Below, piece after piece: positions 9,117 through 21,843 of a DNA stretch of 64,000 nucleotides (positions are counted from its first letter, which is position 1; the number at the start of each line of letters is the position of its first letter). The notes below the pieces were generated by a model that was given only the letters and a program-made list of their open reading frames with translations, did not search any database and was not told where the DNA came from. The stretch comes from Brachionus manjavacas. Its lineage: Eukaryota; Rotifera; Eurotatoria; Ploima; Brachionidae. The stretch covers positions 2,046,001-2,110,000 of the forward strand of contig JAHQIY010000002.1 in assembly GCA_019054805.1 (NCBI GenBank), given 5' to 3'. Made by a program: the position numbers and the translations under genes.

Positions 9117-11929
9117 TTCATTAAAAAATAAAAATACTCGAAAATGGTTATCAATCTATAAATAAGAAATAAGTAATTAAAGAAAATAATAACACTATCA
9201 AATTTTAGAATACGCTTTTCATTAAAAAAAATATTGACGCATTTTTATTAAATTTCAATGGATAGAGTGTAAAATTTATTATTAAGAAAGGTTTTCAACA
9301 TCATTAAAAAAAAAACTATTAAAAATAACAAGCACTAAATGTTTAAATCCTCTATTTAAATAAATTTTTAACAAATTCGAAACACAATTTCGGAATTATA
9401 GAACATAAAAATTAATATCAAATATAACAGTCTAAGTATAAATAACAATATAATTTTAATATTAAATTGAATAATTATTGCTAATTTAGAATAAGATAAA
9501 TCTTACCTTTTTTTGAAATTATAAATTAGTCAATTTCTAAATAATAAAATATAATTTGAAAAATAAAAAAGCTTTTAATCTTTATATAGACAAATTCATG
9601 TTAAATTAGCAGAAATAAAATTTTTTAATTAATTTTGATAGAAAATAAAAGGAAGTTTAAGAAAATTAACTAAATAAACTTTTTTGTATGGGAAATAAAA
9701 AAGTCCTTGATGAACACAATTCTTTGAATTTTATAATAATTTTTCAAGACACTTTTAAAAATTATTCTTATATACAATTTTGAGTCAATTTTAAAAAAGA
9801 GCATTTTCTTCTTTATTGAAATATTATTATAAATGTGTGAATTAAAAATTGACAAAAATCGTGAACATTTTTACATAATTGCTTTATTTGGTAAAATGCA
9901 AAATTATATACAAATAAACGATTTCATTCATTTGTTTGTAATTAGTTTATAAGATAAAACTAAATAATTCATCATTATTATCTTTAAATTTACTCTTCAA
10001 GAGTCTTTAATTTCGTTGTATTCCTTTGTCATTCTTATTAAATATCCAAATATAAAAAATATTCTTTTTCAAAAAAAAAATTTTAAAATATTTTTCTGAA
10101 AGAGTATTAAAGCTAACTTTTTACCAAAAAAAGTTTTAATTTAGTTAATGACAAGAAGTTAAAGCCTACCAGACGGATATTAGCAAGATAAAGTTATGAA
10201 TCCGCACTTAAAAGAACAAAATATTACTCATTACTTTAAAAATCAATATTTAAACATTCATCAGAGAAATCGAAGAGCATAATAATCTAAATGATAAATT
10301 TTCAAATCTCTTGAATTCGATTTAAAAAAATAATAAGCTCCATATTCATGAGAAATCAGTTGAAAGCGATTTTGAACAAAGCAGTTTTATATTTTAATCC
10401 TTTAAGTTAAAATAGCTCGAAAAATTGTGAGATTCAAATTGAAATGAAGAATTTAATTAATATTTGATTTAACTATTATTGTCAAAAAAATTTTTCTTCG
10501 AGTTCAGTTCTTGAATAATGTAAAATTTTTGAGACATTTTTTAATTTATCTTTTAAGTTTTCTTAAAAAAAATTTCCAATCCATAATCAGATTAAGAAAA
10601 ATTGCATTAAAATGCAAAATATTTCCCTTAGATTCTTTTCAAAAAGCTATTTTTAAACATAAAAGGAATATTGAAAATAAATTGTTAAAATCTAGTTCTT
10701 AATAACCAAGGAATTTAATTTCGCTTGATATCAAGAGGTCCTTCGAGAAAGCTTGATACCGACGGTGTTGTAATTATATCCTTTGCTAACATATTTAAAA
10801 GCCTTATTATTTTCATATATTTTTTTAAAAAAATGTCTTTAGAAAGATTTTAAAAAAATCACTAATAATAATATTTTTTTAAAATAAAAATTATATTTTA
10901 TTTAATGATCTATCGGATTAAAAAAAACTCAATTTTATCGTTCTTGATTATAATATAGTTAAACCTAAAAAAATTATCCACAGAATCCATATTTAGAAAA
11001 AATTATAATTAGAACAAAATTACTTGCTTATTTATCACTTTTAAAAGAATTTATATTAATTCCTCATTATTCTTGATTATTAAAATCTAATGCTATGAAC
11101 CACTACCCTGAAAAAACTTTTAATTATTCTATTAAATTAAATTTAAATATTAAATCATTAAATTTCGTTTCATTTAAATTAGTGTTGAAATCAAAAATAG
11201 TATATTTAAATAGATTGTAAATAATCTTTATTCCAAAATTTAAAAATTTTAATTTTTAAGAAAATTTAAGTTTGAAATTTAAGTTTCATCAATAAATTTA
11301 AATTTAATAAATATCTAAATTATATTTGAATTTTTATAATTTTCGAATTTATATTTATATGAATTCTCTTTGAATATGTCAAATTTGATTTTTTTGATAA
11401 CATTTATATAAGATTGTATGATACGAATTTAAAATTTTGCCTAATAACTCAAAGTTAAGTTACATAAAGATGAGGATAAGACTAATTATAAAATGTTACT
11501 AGAATGAAAGGGCTCTCCAATATTGGCTTTAGACTTAACTTAAATTTGACTGACTTATCAAATTTTAAATCTAAATAGAAGTAATTTTTAAATCATTAGA
11601 AGATAAAAAAATCAATCAGTCCTTCAATAAACTTAACAAAATCTTAGACCAAAAAAATCAAATCGAAACTAAGTAATCAAAATTTCCATTTTCACATTTA
11701 TTTCAACTCTAAAACACTTTGTTAATTGCAAAAAAAATGAATTATAAATTAAGTTTAAAATATCTCAAGTCTTATACAAAGAAAATATATTATAATGAAT
11801 TAATTTTTTTAAAATAAATAATTCAAAACACATTTACAATATTATTCACATTTAACAAAAAAATATTTTGCTCACATTGGGACTCTAATTGTGTGCTTTT
11901 TTAGACATTTACCAAGAATTAATTAAATC
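9117..11929. other. Gene-free AT-rich intergenic region
   Basis: 2.8 kb of extremely AT-rich sequence between the cysteine-rich precursor and UTP11. The short open frames here (minus 9670-9855, plus 10511-10702) are low-complexity and lack coding character. I see no RNA gene, tandem array or element ends. Confidence 0.6.
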
Positions 11930-12982
11930 ATGTCCTCGTGGAAAAAAGCATCTAAAACCGGACAAAAATTTCACAAAGAAAGAGCACAAGTAATTACCCT
12001 ATATCGTGCTTATTTATATCATTTTAAAAAACAATCTTAAGGTCAAAGAAAGAGAACACCTGGGCTTGTTAGAGAAGAAAAAAGACTACAAACTAAGAGC
12101 TCTGTAAAAATTGCAATCAAAAATTTTAATTTCAATTAAATTAACTTTTAATTTTTAGTGATTTTCAAAAAAAGCGTGATGTAATTTTAAATCTAAAGCG
12201 CAAAGCGCTGGAACGAAACCCGGATGAGTTCTATTTTAACATGAGCAAGACCCAGATAAAGGTAAAAGGAGCTTAAATTATAAGTTCTATTTTTTTGAAT
12301 TTATTAAAAAATAAAAGGATGGTTCACATCAACTCCGCAATCCTTATAAAGACTATACTGAAGACGAAATAAAACTAATGAAATCCCAAGATAAAAATTA
12401 TATTAAACTAAAGCATCAAATTGAACAAAAAGTAATTATTTAATAATCAAATTAAATTTTTTGTCTATTGAACGGTTTTATGAGTAGAAGATAGAAAAAC
12501 TTAAAAACTCAATGCATTTAATTGATATTGAAGAAATGCCACAAAACAAGCATAGATTTTTTGTTGAAGACTATGACCAAGGTCGAAAATTTAATCCAGT
12601 GGAACAATTTAATACCCATGAAGCCTTGTTGGGGAGAAAGTCTAATCGTTTAACAAAAGAACAATTAGAAAATGTTACTTTACCAGATTGGATTGATGAA
12701 GATTTTGTTAAAGATATGAACAAAGCCCGAGCTAAAAAGTACAAAGAATTAGCTGAGCGAGCCAAACGACTTGAGTCGTTGAAGAAACTGGATCAAACTT
12801 ATGATTTAAAAACCGTAAATTTTTGAAATTTTTTCGAATTTAATTTTTGACTTTTTTATAAGGCTAAAGTAGAGCCAGAACAAGAATACGATGAAAGATA
12901 TTCGCAAAATTATTCCAATGATGATAATTCGAAAAAATCAGCCGAAATCTTACATAAAAAAATTTTACCAAGAAAGAGATAA
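11930..12982 (+). CDS. UTP11: UTP11, U3 snoRNA-associated SSU processome protein
   Basis: Component of the small-subunit processome, needed for early 18S pre-rRNA processing in the nucleolus. Exons 11930..11989, 12042..12103, 12159..12261, 12318..12431, 12488..12814 and 12863..12982 give 261 aa, the usual length. Diagnostic blocks are MSSWKKASKTGQKFHKERAQ, EHLGLLEKKKDYKLRA, LKRKALERNPDEFYFNMS, KKIEKLKNSMHL and QNKHRFF, ending in the basic PRKR. All five introns are 48-56 nt, and the frame closes across every join. TTTTTTAG at 11897-11904 lies 25 nt before the ATG with no coding exon upstream, so a spliced 5' leader is likely. The next gene starts 205 bp downstream on the same strand. Confidence 0.94.
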
Positions 12983-13187
12983 AAAACGAATTGTTTGTCT
13001 ACTTAATTTTAAATAAATGATCAATTTAATTTAATAAGAAGATTTCTTAAAAAAAAAGGGTATAAAAATCCTTAATTAAGCTGACAAATCGAAAATATGA
13101 TGATTAATTTTTTTAGCTATAGACGAGAGAATACTTATGTTTTAAAATAATTTTTTAATTAAATTAAACTTTTATTTAGATCTTTTA

Positions 13188-16100
13188 ATGATTTGGTTAA
13201 ATGCTTGTTTAGCTTTATTTTTGTCAATTTATTTTTCCTATCAGTTTGGGTATTATTTTATTTAGCTTGATAGATTTATTTCATAATTTTTTTCTCAATA
13301 AAGGGCTCTAAAATTATTGTTCGCTCTCAGCTCTTTATCAATTGGATATTTCGGATCAAAGTTTATAAGAAAGTAGTCTATTTAAAGAAAATTATTTTTA
13401 TCTAATTTATGTGTCAAGTTTAAAATTTCGTGCTTACCGAGAAATTCAAAAGCAAAAAATCAACTCCTACTTGCTATCATTTGAGCCTGAGATCTCTAAA
13501 AAATTAATCAATCTGCGAGGATCTGTATCAAGTTCATCTTTGCCATCAAATGCTAGCAATGCAAATAATTTTACGGTGAATTTCAAGCGTGCACATCCTT
13601 GGCAAGCCATTTTTCTACCAGATATCGTAGATAAAGAAATTGAACAAGTACCAAGTTTGAATTAGTTTTAAAAATAAAATAAAAAAATTTTATTTAGATT
13701 TTATCAAAAATAATTCAAGATTTTGTCTTAAGCTGGTACAGTAAAATATCGGTAGACGACGGTCTTATTTACGAAATTAAGTGTTTATTTCGGCACATAC
13801 TAGCAAATTTGATATTAAGAGTCAAAGAAGTTTGTTTAATTAATTTACTTAAAATTTTGAACATTCATTTTATTTAGGTTGATTGGGCTCATTTTATTAC
13901 ATTCCGAATTAACAGCATTCTATTCAACCATGTTTCTGAATTTGAAAATACTTCCATTTTTTATTCACAATCCAAAGAACGTCTGGACTATCAGTTTGAA
14001 CTATTGGAAAAAATTAGGGAGGCCAGAGAAAACAAATCAGTTCATACAGCCTTAATTTCCCGAGATGAAGAACTTAAATATTTGAGACAGATAAGTAGAA
14101 AAATCTTCACTTATTTATTTCCCGAGCATTTACTTAAATGCAGGTATATTTTTCTGAATTCAATTATTAGTTTTCAACAATTTTAAAAAAGACCCGCACT
14201 TGTACTGTTAGAAGAAATAATGAGCCTGAATTTGTTGCTGAGGGGTTTAGATAGTTTAGCCGAGCCTGATTCAATTAACAAAATTTTAGCCAAATTATTT
14301 CAAAATCGTAACAAAAATAATCAACAAAATGATTTAAATGAAAGAGAAAATGTTCAGTTACTTAAACATTGGTGTCAAATGAATGGTCGAATTTTCAAAT
14401 CAGTAAAAAATTTATTTTTTCAAGAAAATTTTTTTTTTAAATTTTATTTTTGATTAAGATTCTGGTTCCAAACTTTGACGAAATTATTGAAAACAATGAA
14501 CTATTGCATGTATTTCTAAACTATTTTAACTCAATTAATTCATTAGCTATATTGCAGTTTTATCTGATGCTAAGTAATAAATTTTAACTTGTTCATAAAT
14601 AAAATTCAAATTCAAATTTTAGGAGATATTGAGCAAAATTTTGGTGATATAAGCAAGTCAGAAAATAATCCAAATTTTAACTCTCAGATTGTCGAGATTA
14701 AAAACTGGTGTCAAATGAACAAGAATTTGCTTAAAACTTTGGCATTCGATCATAAAGAAAATTTTGACCAAAAGATGGATGCATTTATTTCTGAAATAGA
14801 ATCGGTCAACGACAAAAATAATTTAAAATCCAAGTTTAAAGAGTAAGAAAAATTTTATTAAATGATGCAAATTTATTTTTTACAACTGATTGGATTTTTT
14901 TTTCAACTTATTAACAACTTAAATTGTTTATTTACTGTACGACAAAATTTGAATCTTTTTTCTCTAAAAAAAAATCTTCCATACAATTTGAAATTCTATC
15001 ACAACTTTTGTGACCGATATTTAGCTTATCTTTTTTTGAAAAATTTGGTCACAAAATTTATAAAAAATTATTTTGTAACTTTAATCGACCACGGCTTTAA
15101 ATAAAGAAGTGAATCTCGAATATAATTTAGGAAATAGAATTTTTACAAAAAGCAAGTTCTAATCTATATAAGCAATTCAAATACATTTTTTACCAAAAAT
15201 CATGATATTTAACTGAACTACAAATGTTAGACCTCAAAATCGACTTAATTTCTGTTTTCCCATTTTGTTGATTTGAAAAAAAATACCTTGAATCACTATA
15301 AACCAACATTTTTTTAAGGATCCATGACGCCTTGTATGACATCATAAAATATTGTTATTATGATCAATTTATTAAAAGTGAATTTGTAATATTTAATAAT
15401 TCAAAAAATTAATCATGACTTATTAAGTTAAATTTTTTTTTAAGATGTACAAAAACTTTATGGGCATGCGTAAAATTTATGCAAATTGGTCAAATCGAAA
15501 AAAGAAAGATAAAAATTTGGATAACAGATCTGAAACTGATAGCAGTTCTTTATTTTTAGACGAAAATGAGGGAGAAGAGTTAAACTTGAATGAAAATCAT
15601 TTTTCAAACGACAAAGCCGACCTGATAGAGGAAACCAACGAAGATGAATTTGATCAACTTGATTTCAATAACATCGAAGATGAGTTGGTCAAACCAGGTC
15701 CTCAGGTGAGACTAGATCTGATAAATGAAATAGAGGATGAATTCACTGATAAAGATGTTGCAGTGGACAAGAGTTCAGAAAAAGATGAAGATGAAGAAAT
15801 AGACTCAGATTCGGACGAAAACAAAATAAATTTAAGTAATTTAAGAATAGCCATCGACCAAATCGAAGAGCTTGTGGACAAATCTAACAAAACATGCTTT
15901 GTATTTATAATTCAAATTTGGGCTATTGATCCAAAAAGTCCGTGTGATTTTTTTAATGAAAAACCGAATTGGTCAGTGAAAAGAAAATATGATGAATTTT
16001 ATGTCTTGGACAATAGGCTTAAAGAATTTCATGGAGAGCTGATTAATGAAATGGAATATAATGTAAATAACCCGAATACGATCACTGTTCAACTTCCGTC

Positions 16101-17768
16101 AAAACCACGCACTGTTTTTTTTAATAATTCTAAAAATTTCGACTATCTAAATTCGGTCAAGAAAGACTTTGCCAAATACTTGCAAAGTCTATTGTCAAAT
16201 CCAATTTTATCGATGAGTCAATTGATTAAAAGCTTTCTGGACCCTAATAGCACTGATTTTAGTTCGAGTATCTTTAATGATATCACAAGTATTGGAAAAA
16301 TGGTAAAAGGGGTTCCCTATAAACTTAGGGTCGAACGGGGCCAATCTTTGGATCTTTTTTTAATAAATTTACTCAAATCAGTGAGACAATCAAAGCCAAG
16401 AGATGGACGGACGCAAACTACTAATGAAGACACAATAATGAAATTGGTACTTGAATAGTTGTTTAAATTTAGATTTTGTTTTAAATTAGTCATTTTATAA
16501 AAGTTAAACAACCCAACTTTTGAAAATCCAAATCAAAAAAATTTTGATGAAAAACCCCAAAAAGACAAAAAAAAATTCAATAATTATGTCACTCCATTCG
16601 AATCGTTTATATTTTTAAGTAACATTTATAAGTAACAACTGAATTAACTTTTATTTGAATTTTTTCATGATAGTTAAAGAAATATACAAAATTCCACATT
16701 GGTTGTCAATTTTGTTTTTTTCACTGAAAAATTTGTACGAAAAATCTTTGAATTCTTTTGTGTTCTGGACAGTCTGGACAAATTTAAAAAATCAAAATGA
16801 CCCCGAGACCTTGAGCAGTTATTTAACTCAAATTGAGGATCTAATATTCAAAAAGAACAATAGCAAAGAATCATCTGAAGAGCTCTATAAAAATGCTTCA
16901 GATTCAATCAATGATTTTATACGAAGTTTATTGGATCCTCTTTATTTAGGTAAAATTTTATCTTATTATTTAAAAAAAAAAATTTATTTTTTAAAGCATC
17001 ATTTTCATCAACTAACGAAATAATTGAAGACGGAACTAAACTGTTTTTAGAAGCCTTTCAATATCCAATTTGGAATAAACATGTAAGAATGTAATTTTTC
17101 ATAAATTATTTCGCATTCTTACATCAAAATACACTTTGTTAAAAAAAATATGAAATGGTTTATTTATTTGCTTAAATTCAGAAAGAGATAAATCACATGT
17201 TTTTTTACAGACTTAAAAAATTTAAAAAATAATCTATTTCATGGATAACTTTTGAAATTGAAATAAATTTAAGACTCTTATTGTTATTTATTATTTGTTA
17301 TTATTATTATTATACTTTTTTATTCAATTTTTTAAAGTTATAAAATAATTCTAAAAAATTTAATTCATTTTTTTTTGAAAGAATTTTTTAAAATTTAACC
17401 CTTTTTAAATTTTTTTTTTCTCTTGAAAAGTATTTTTTTATTTTGCCTAGTTTATCTCAGTCTAAGATCTACTTTAAAATTTTGGTTCTTTTTTGGTTTT
17501 TATCATTTCAAAATACACTCAAAAATAAAAAATCAATTTAAAATTCTTAAGAATTAATGTTTTTTCTTCCGATTTTTGGATCTTTAAATTTTTGGTATTT
17601 AGAATTATTCTTTGTATTACAAAGGCTTAATTTCTTAAACGATTTGGTCCAATTTCAAGTTAAATATTTTAATTATTTTTTTTTATTTAGCTTACTTACC
17701 AGCTATTAGACGCTTTGATCGATGAATTATTTCCAGAATTAAATAAAATGGAAGCTACAAATATGTGA
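13188..17768 (+). CDS. SNX14: SNX14-type sorting nexin (PXA-RGS-PX-Nexin C)
   Basis: Membrane-anchored sorting nexin of the ER/endolysosome contact and lipid-homeostasis family. Proposed exons: 13188..13249, 13304..13372, 13419..13647, 13698..13829, 13878..14143, 14192..14402, 14459..14573, 14623..14842, 15025..15074, 15110..15155, 15319..15385, 15445..16446, 16504..16618, 16674..16949, 16997..17082, 17691..17768, giving 1007 aa in one frame (human 946). Two hydrophobic N-terminal segments (exons 1-2) are followed by a PXA region, a weak RGS-like region, an acidic linker, a PX domain at about residues 635-765 with KRKYDEFYVLDNRLKEFHG, and the Nexin C end LTYQLLDALIDELFPELNK, which nearly matches SNX14. 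The two exons at 15025 and 15110, with a 35-nt intron between them, are the weakest; ATG choice is also tentative. The last intron is 608 nt, unusually long here. Confidence 0.87.
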
Positions 17769-17996
17769 AATCATAGCTTATTTTATGATATACCATTAGG
17801 TCCCAATTCAGCCAAAAAAAGAAAGATTAAACAGTTTTTTTAAATTTTATTCTTTTATCGTTTTTTTTATTTTTTTTACCTTTTATAAATAAATATTTTT
17901 ACCTTAACTTGTCTGTATAAAACCTTCCAATGGCTTGTAACATGGTCAAAACGGAAAAAACACATGTTATCTAAAAGAGTTATTTAGGTACCAAAA

Positions 17997-20055
17997 ATGG
18001 AATCGAAATTATATAATTATGCCAAATGTTCAGTACCAATTTTAAACAACACATCACCCAATAATTATACCATTATGTCTGCTCTATTATCTCACATAGA
18101 TTCGCCTCTAGTTTCCTCTAGTTCACAATTATCTTCAACAATTAACTCTTATCCCAACATTATATCATCACTTAGTTTTGCTAACCAAACCATTCAATCT
18201 ACTTTTTCTAAGTCAGCTCGTCAAAGATCAACTCCTCATAAGCATACAAAATGTACCAATGATCATATATGTCCAAAAGAAATTATTTACACAACAAAAA
18301 GAATTAATATACCCAGTCTAGAACAGAGAGAACCAAACCCGAATATGATTCTTTTAGAGAGTAATTCGGATTTAAGCATTTCCGAAAATCCCGCAAATTT
18401 GACCACTGATCAATTTCAAAATGAACAAATAGATAATTTGATAGTGATAGAAGCACGTAAAGACTTTGAAATGACCACAGCAGCGTCCATGATCAATTCG
18501 AATTCGATTCAAAATGATTATTCAGTAGAAAATAATTTTGAAAATAATGCAAGTCAAGCATCCCAAATTTTGGACCAGATCAATTTTGAAGCTTACAAAA
18601 ACTATGTCTTCGATGAACAGCCTAATTTTATCAATGATCAAAGCGAACAATCATCAGTCAATGAAACAAATGATCACACTCAAGACTCTAACTTGGTCAC
18701 CTATACCATCAGTTGTCCATCTAATTGGCAGCATAATCTTGACCAGATGCTCAATTGCTTTGTATTCATGGACCATTTTAAAACTGAAAATGTTCAACTA
18801 AAATGCAGCATTTGTTTGAAAAAATTTTCTGACATCAACGATTTGGTTAAGCATAAAGAACTGAACGATTCCTGTCTGAATAGAGTAAAAATACAAGAAG
18901 ATTTTGAAATATCTAATGATAACTCAGGATCTGAGCAAAATTTTGATATCATAGATGATAATTTTTTTGATGATGATGAAGAAGATTTTGACAAATTAAA
19001 TGAAGGTGTGAGTAGTTTTTTTCTTAACGAAAATGAATTGGATCTTAGTGATGAATCGAACGAGTCCGAAATTGACTCTGAAAAAGCGACTTGTTATTAT
19101 AACAATAAGCTGATTTCTAAAGTTAAGCTGAAAAATAGCCATAGAGTAAGACTGAGAGATGATTCATCCGAAATCGATAAAGAAGACATTCAAATTGAAA
19201 AAATGCTTAAATCAAATCAGAATAAACAGAAAGAAAACAAACCAAGGCGGAAATACACCAAAAGCAAGGCCAGCTTGGCAACTAATTTAAATTGTGATAG
19301 TAAATTTTTTTTGCTTAAATAAAAAAAAATTCTTTTTAAATTTTTTAGAATGCAACAAAACTTGTCGTACTAAAGCCGAGCTTTTAGTGCATTTACACAA
19401 GCACGCGGGCAATGGACCCGAATGTTGGCAATGTGGTAAAAAATGTGCCTCGTTTAGTAATCTTGTTTCGCATGTCCAATTGCATACAGGCGAAAAACCG
19501 TACACTTGCCAATTTTGTGGCAAACAATTTACCCAAGATGCACATCTTACAAGACACATACGCCTTCACACCGGTAATTTTTGTGATAAATAAGTTTTAA
19601 TTTCACTAAAATCGAGTTGACCATTTTATTTAGGTGAACGACCTTTTGTGTGTAACATTTGTGGAAAAAATTACAAAGACTATAGTTATTACAAGACTCA
19701 TTTGAGAATTCATAAAGGAGAACGTTTGTATAAATGTAATTATTGCGGGAAGGAGTATTATGACGCTAGTTATTACAAGAAGCATACTCGACTTCATACA
19801 GGAGAAAAGCCGTACATGTGTACAGTATGTGGGCGCCAATTTCATCGAAGCGATTATTTAAAGCTTCACTCCTATTCGCATACGGATGAAAGACCTTATA
19901 ATTGCCACATATGTGGTAAAGGCTTTAAAATGAACTACAATCTTAAGTTACATTTGAAAAATCATGAAGATCAAGACCTCACCAATCAATCGGATGTGGT
20001 CGAAAATTCTGAAAATCAAATCTCTTATCTAATTTTGAATTCAAACAATAGTTAA
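17997..20055 (+). CDS. C2H2 zinc-finger protein, probable transcription factor
   Basis: 649-aa protein from exons 17997..19299, 19349..19573 and 19634..20055. The first 430 residues are Ser/Asn-rich and acidic, with one isolated finger-like unit at about 269-292 (CSICLKKF...HKELNDSC, C2HC type). The C-terminal third holds seven consecutive C2H2 units joined by TGEKPY/TGERPF-type linkers (for example CQFCGKQFTQDAHLTRHIRLH). A run of tyrosines in two middle fingers (KDYSYYKTH, YDASYYKKH) suggests an internal finger duplication. The cluster predicts nuclear DNA binding; target and orthology are unknown. TTATTTAG at 17979-17986 lies just before the ATG. The intron between the first and second finger-array exons falls before the first array finger, and the next one within a TGE linker. 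Confidence 0.85.
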
Positions 20056-21843
20056 ATAAATTAATTTATTGAATAATCAATTTTTATTTTAGTTAAAATA
20101 GCTTCTGAGACCATTTTAATCTTTCATTCTTTGTTCTCCTTTTGCAAACAAAATTATTAAAATATTTTGATGCTTCTTAAGGTTCTAAATCAAATTTGAT
20201 TTTGAACTTCAAATTTAAAAGTAATGATTCATTTATAGAAGCAATGAAAACTGTGCTGGTCAAAAAGACAATGAGTTTAATTGCCAAGCACATTTTGTCA
20301 ATCGTATCCTTGAATGCTGCACTTTCAGAAATCAAAACCTATCTTAAATTGTTTACTAACAATCAGACTTAGGTCAAAGTAAAGTCATGAAATAAAAAAA
20401 ACATTTTTTTAATTGAATTTTGAAAATTTATTTAACTAGTTTATTTCATTCAATTCAAAAGTTATTAGCAAAAGACGGAATTGAAACCAACTTCACAAAC
20501 CAGTCTAAATAAGGCTTCCATTATTAGGACTTCAGAGCTTTCATTTACCTAAATAAGACTTTAAAACAATATATATTAAACCGGAAACAGTTGGTAGCAG
20601 TGATTAAAAGATTTTCTTTCTGGTACCATCCAAAGGTCAATTAGAATAATTTGGTTTACAAAGGCTGGTAAACTTAATAAGGAACCAAAATGGTTCCAAC
20701 AATAGCGAATTCCACAGATTAGATTACAATTGTAAATTAAATAAGCTATACAAAAGCGGTGAATATGGAATTGTTTCAAAATATTCAAAATTCTGGAAAA
20801 CCTAAGAAGCTGCTAATTTATGAATGGTGTATGAATGAATATACGTCGTAGATGAATAGGCTATCAATCGAAGAATAATTATAAGTTTAATATAACATAA
20901 CTAGTTATAGGAAACGTTCTGCAGATGTAAAAAAAAAACGCATAAAAGAGATTAATTAATTACATGAAAAAATTTAAAACTCAATAGAAATCCTCAAATA
21001 TCAACTCTGAGACCAGCTGATGTTCAGAAAAGGTTAAGATGAGAACTAAAAAGTATTAGACTTGCATCAATTTTTGAGAACATTTTAATGAAATTCCAGA
21101 TAGTATAAGCAACGAGATCAAACTGAGATTGAATAAGTCTGGTTCTATGTAGAAAATTTGGACCTAAGAGTAAGGACCGAATTAGAGACTAAAAACGTAG
21201 AGAAACAGGGTAAAACCAGCATGTGAGAGTTGTTAAAAAGGGATTAAGTAATTTTAGTAAAATCGCAATTGTCAACTATTCACGGCAAAAATTTAATTAT
21301 TAAGATTTCTTATTATATGAAAACTTCAAAAATAGAAAAAAATATTCTACAAAACTTCGAAGTCAAAAACCTAAGCTGAAGAAGAGCTTCAGATGCAAAA
21401 TATCAGGTCATAAGATTTCATAGAGTAGATTGAGTATTAATAAAAATAACCACAAAGGAACTTAATCGAACTTCTCAATTAAGTTAAAATTAAATTGAAT
21501 AAAATAAAAATACGAAAAATAAATATATCATTTAGGTTAATGCAATTTTGATATTAATTTTTAATTAAGAATCTGAAACTTTTAATTAAATAAGAAAGCA
21601 AATTGATATTAGAAAAACGAGTCTTCTGTCGGACAAAACTTTTTCAAACTTAGACAAATTTTATTTTGAAATCTTATTAAAATATTGAAATTTTATATTA
21701 TAAATAAAAAAAAGTATTAAAAGAAAACATTTGATAATCAAGTTTTAGCAGAAAAATATAATTTTTGAAACTGAGATCTTTTTTTACAGTTTATTATTAA
21801 TTCAAAATTTTAAAGAAAATTATTAGAATTAAAATTTTAACTA
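20056..21843. other. Intergenic region between convergent genes
   Basis: 1.8 kb between the zinc-finger gene and the 3' end of LAS1L. From about 20460 to 21500 the base composition is slightly less AT-rich than the surroundings and has a coding-like feel on the minus strand (open frame 20576-20788), but no recognisable protein emerges. It may be a decayed element. Nothing else is seen. Confidence 0.45.

Noticed and set aside
9670-9855. Short open frame on the minus strand, and a similar one at 10511-10702 on the plus strand
   Set aside because: Low-complexity Lys/Ile/Phe/Asn composition expected from AT-rich noncoding DNA; no splice partners or motifs.
14862-15104. 80-codon open frame between SNX14 exons
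   Set aside because: It spans introns of SNX14 and is out of phase with the flanking exons; only part of the region is used, in another frame (15025-15074).
20576-20788. 70-codon minus-strand frame between the zinc-finger gene and LAS1L
   Set aside because: No start context, no splice partner and no recognised motif; may be a decayed element but this cannot be shown.
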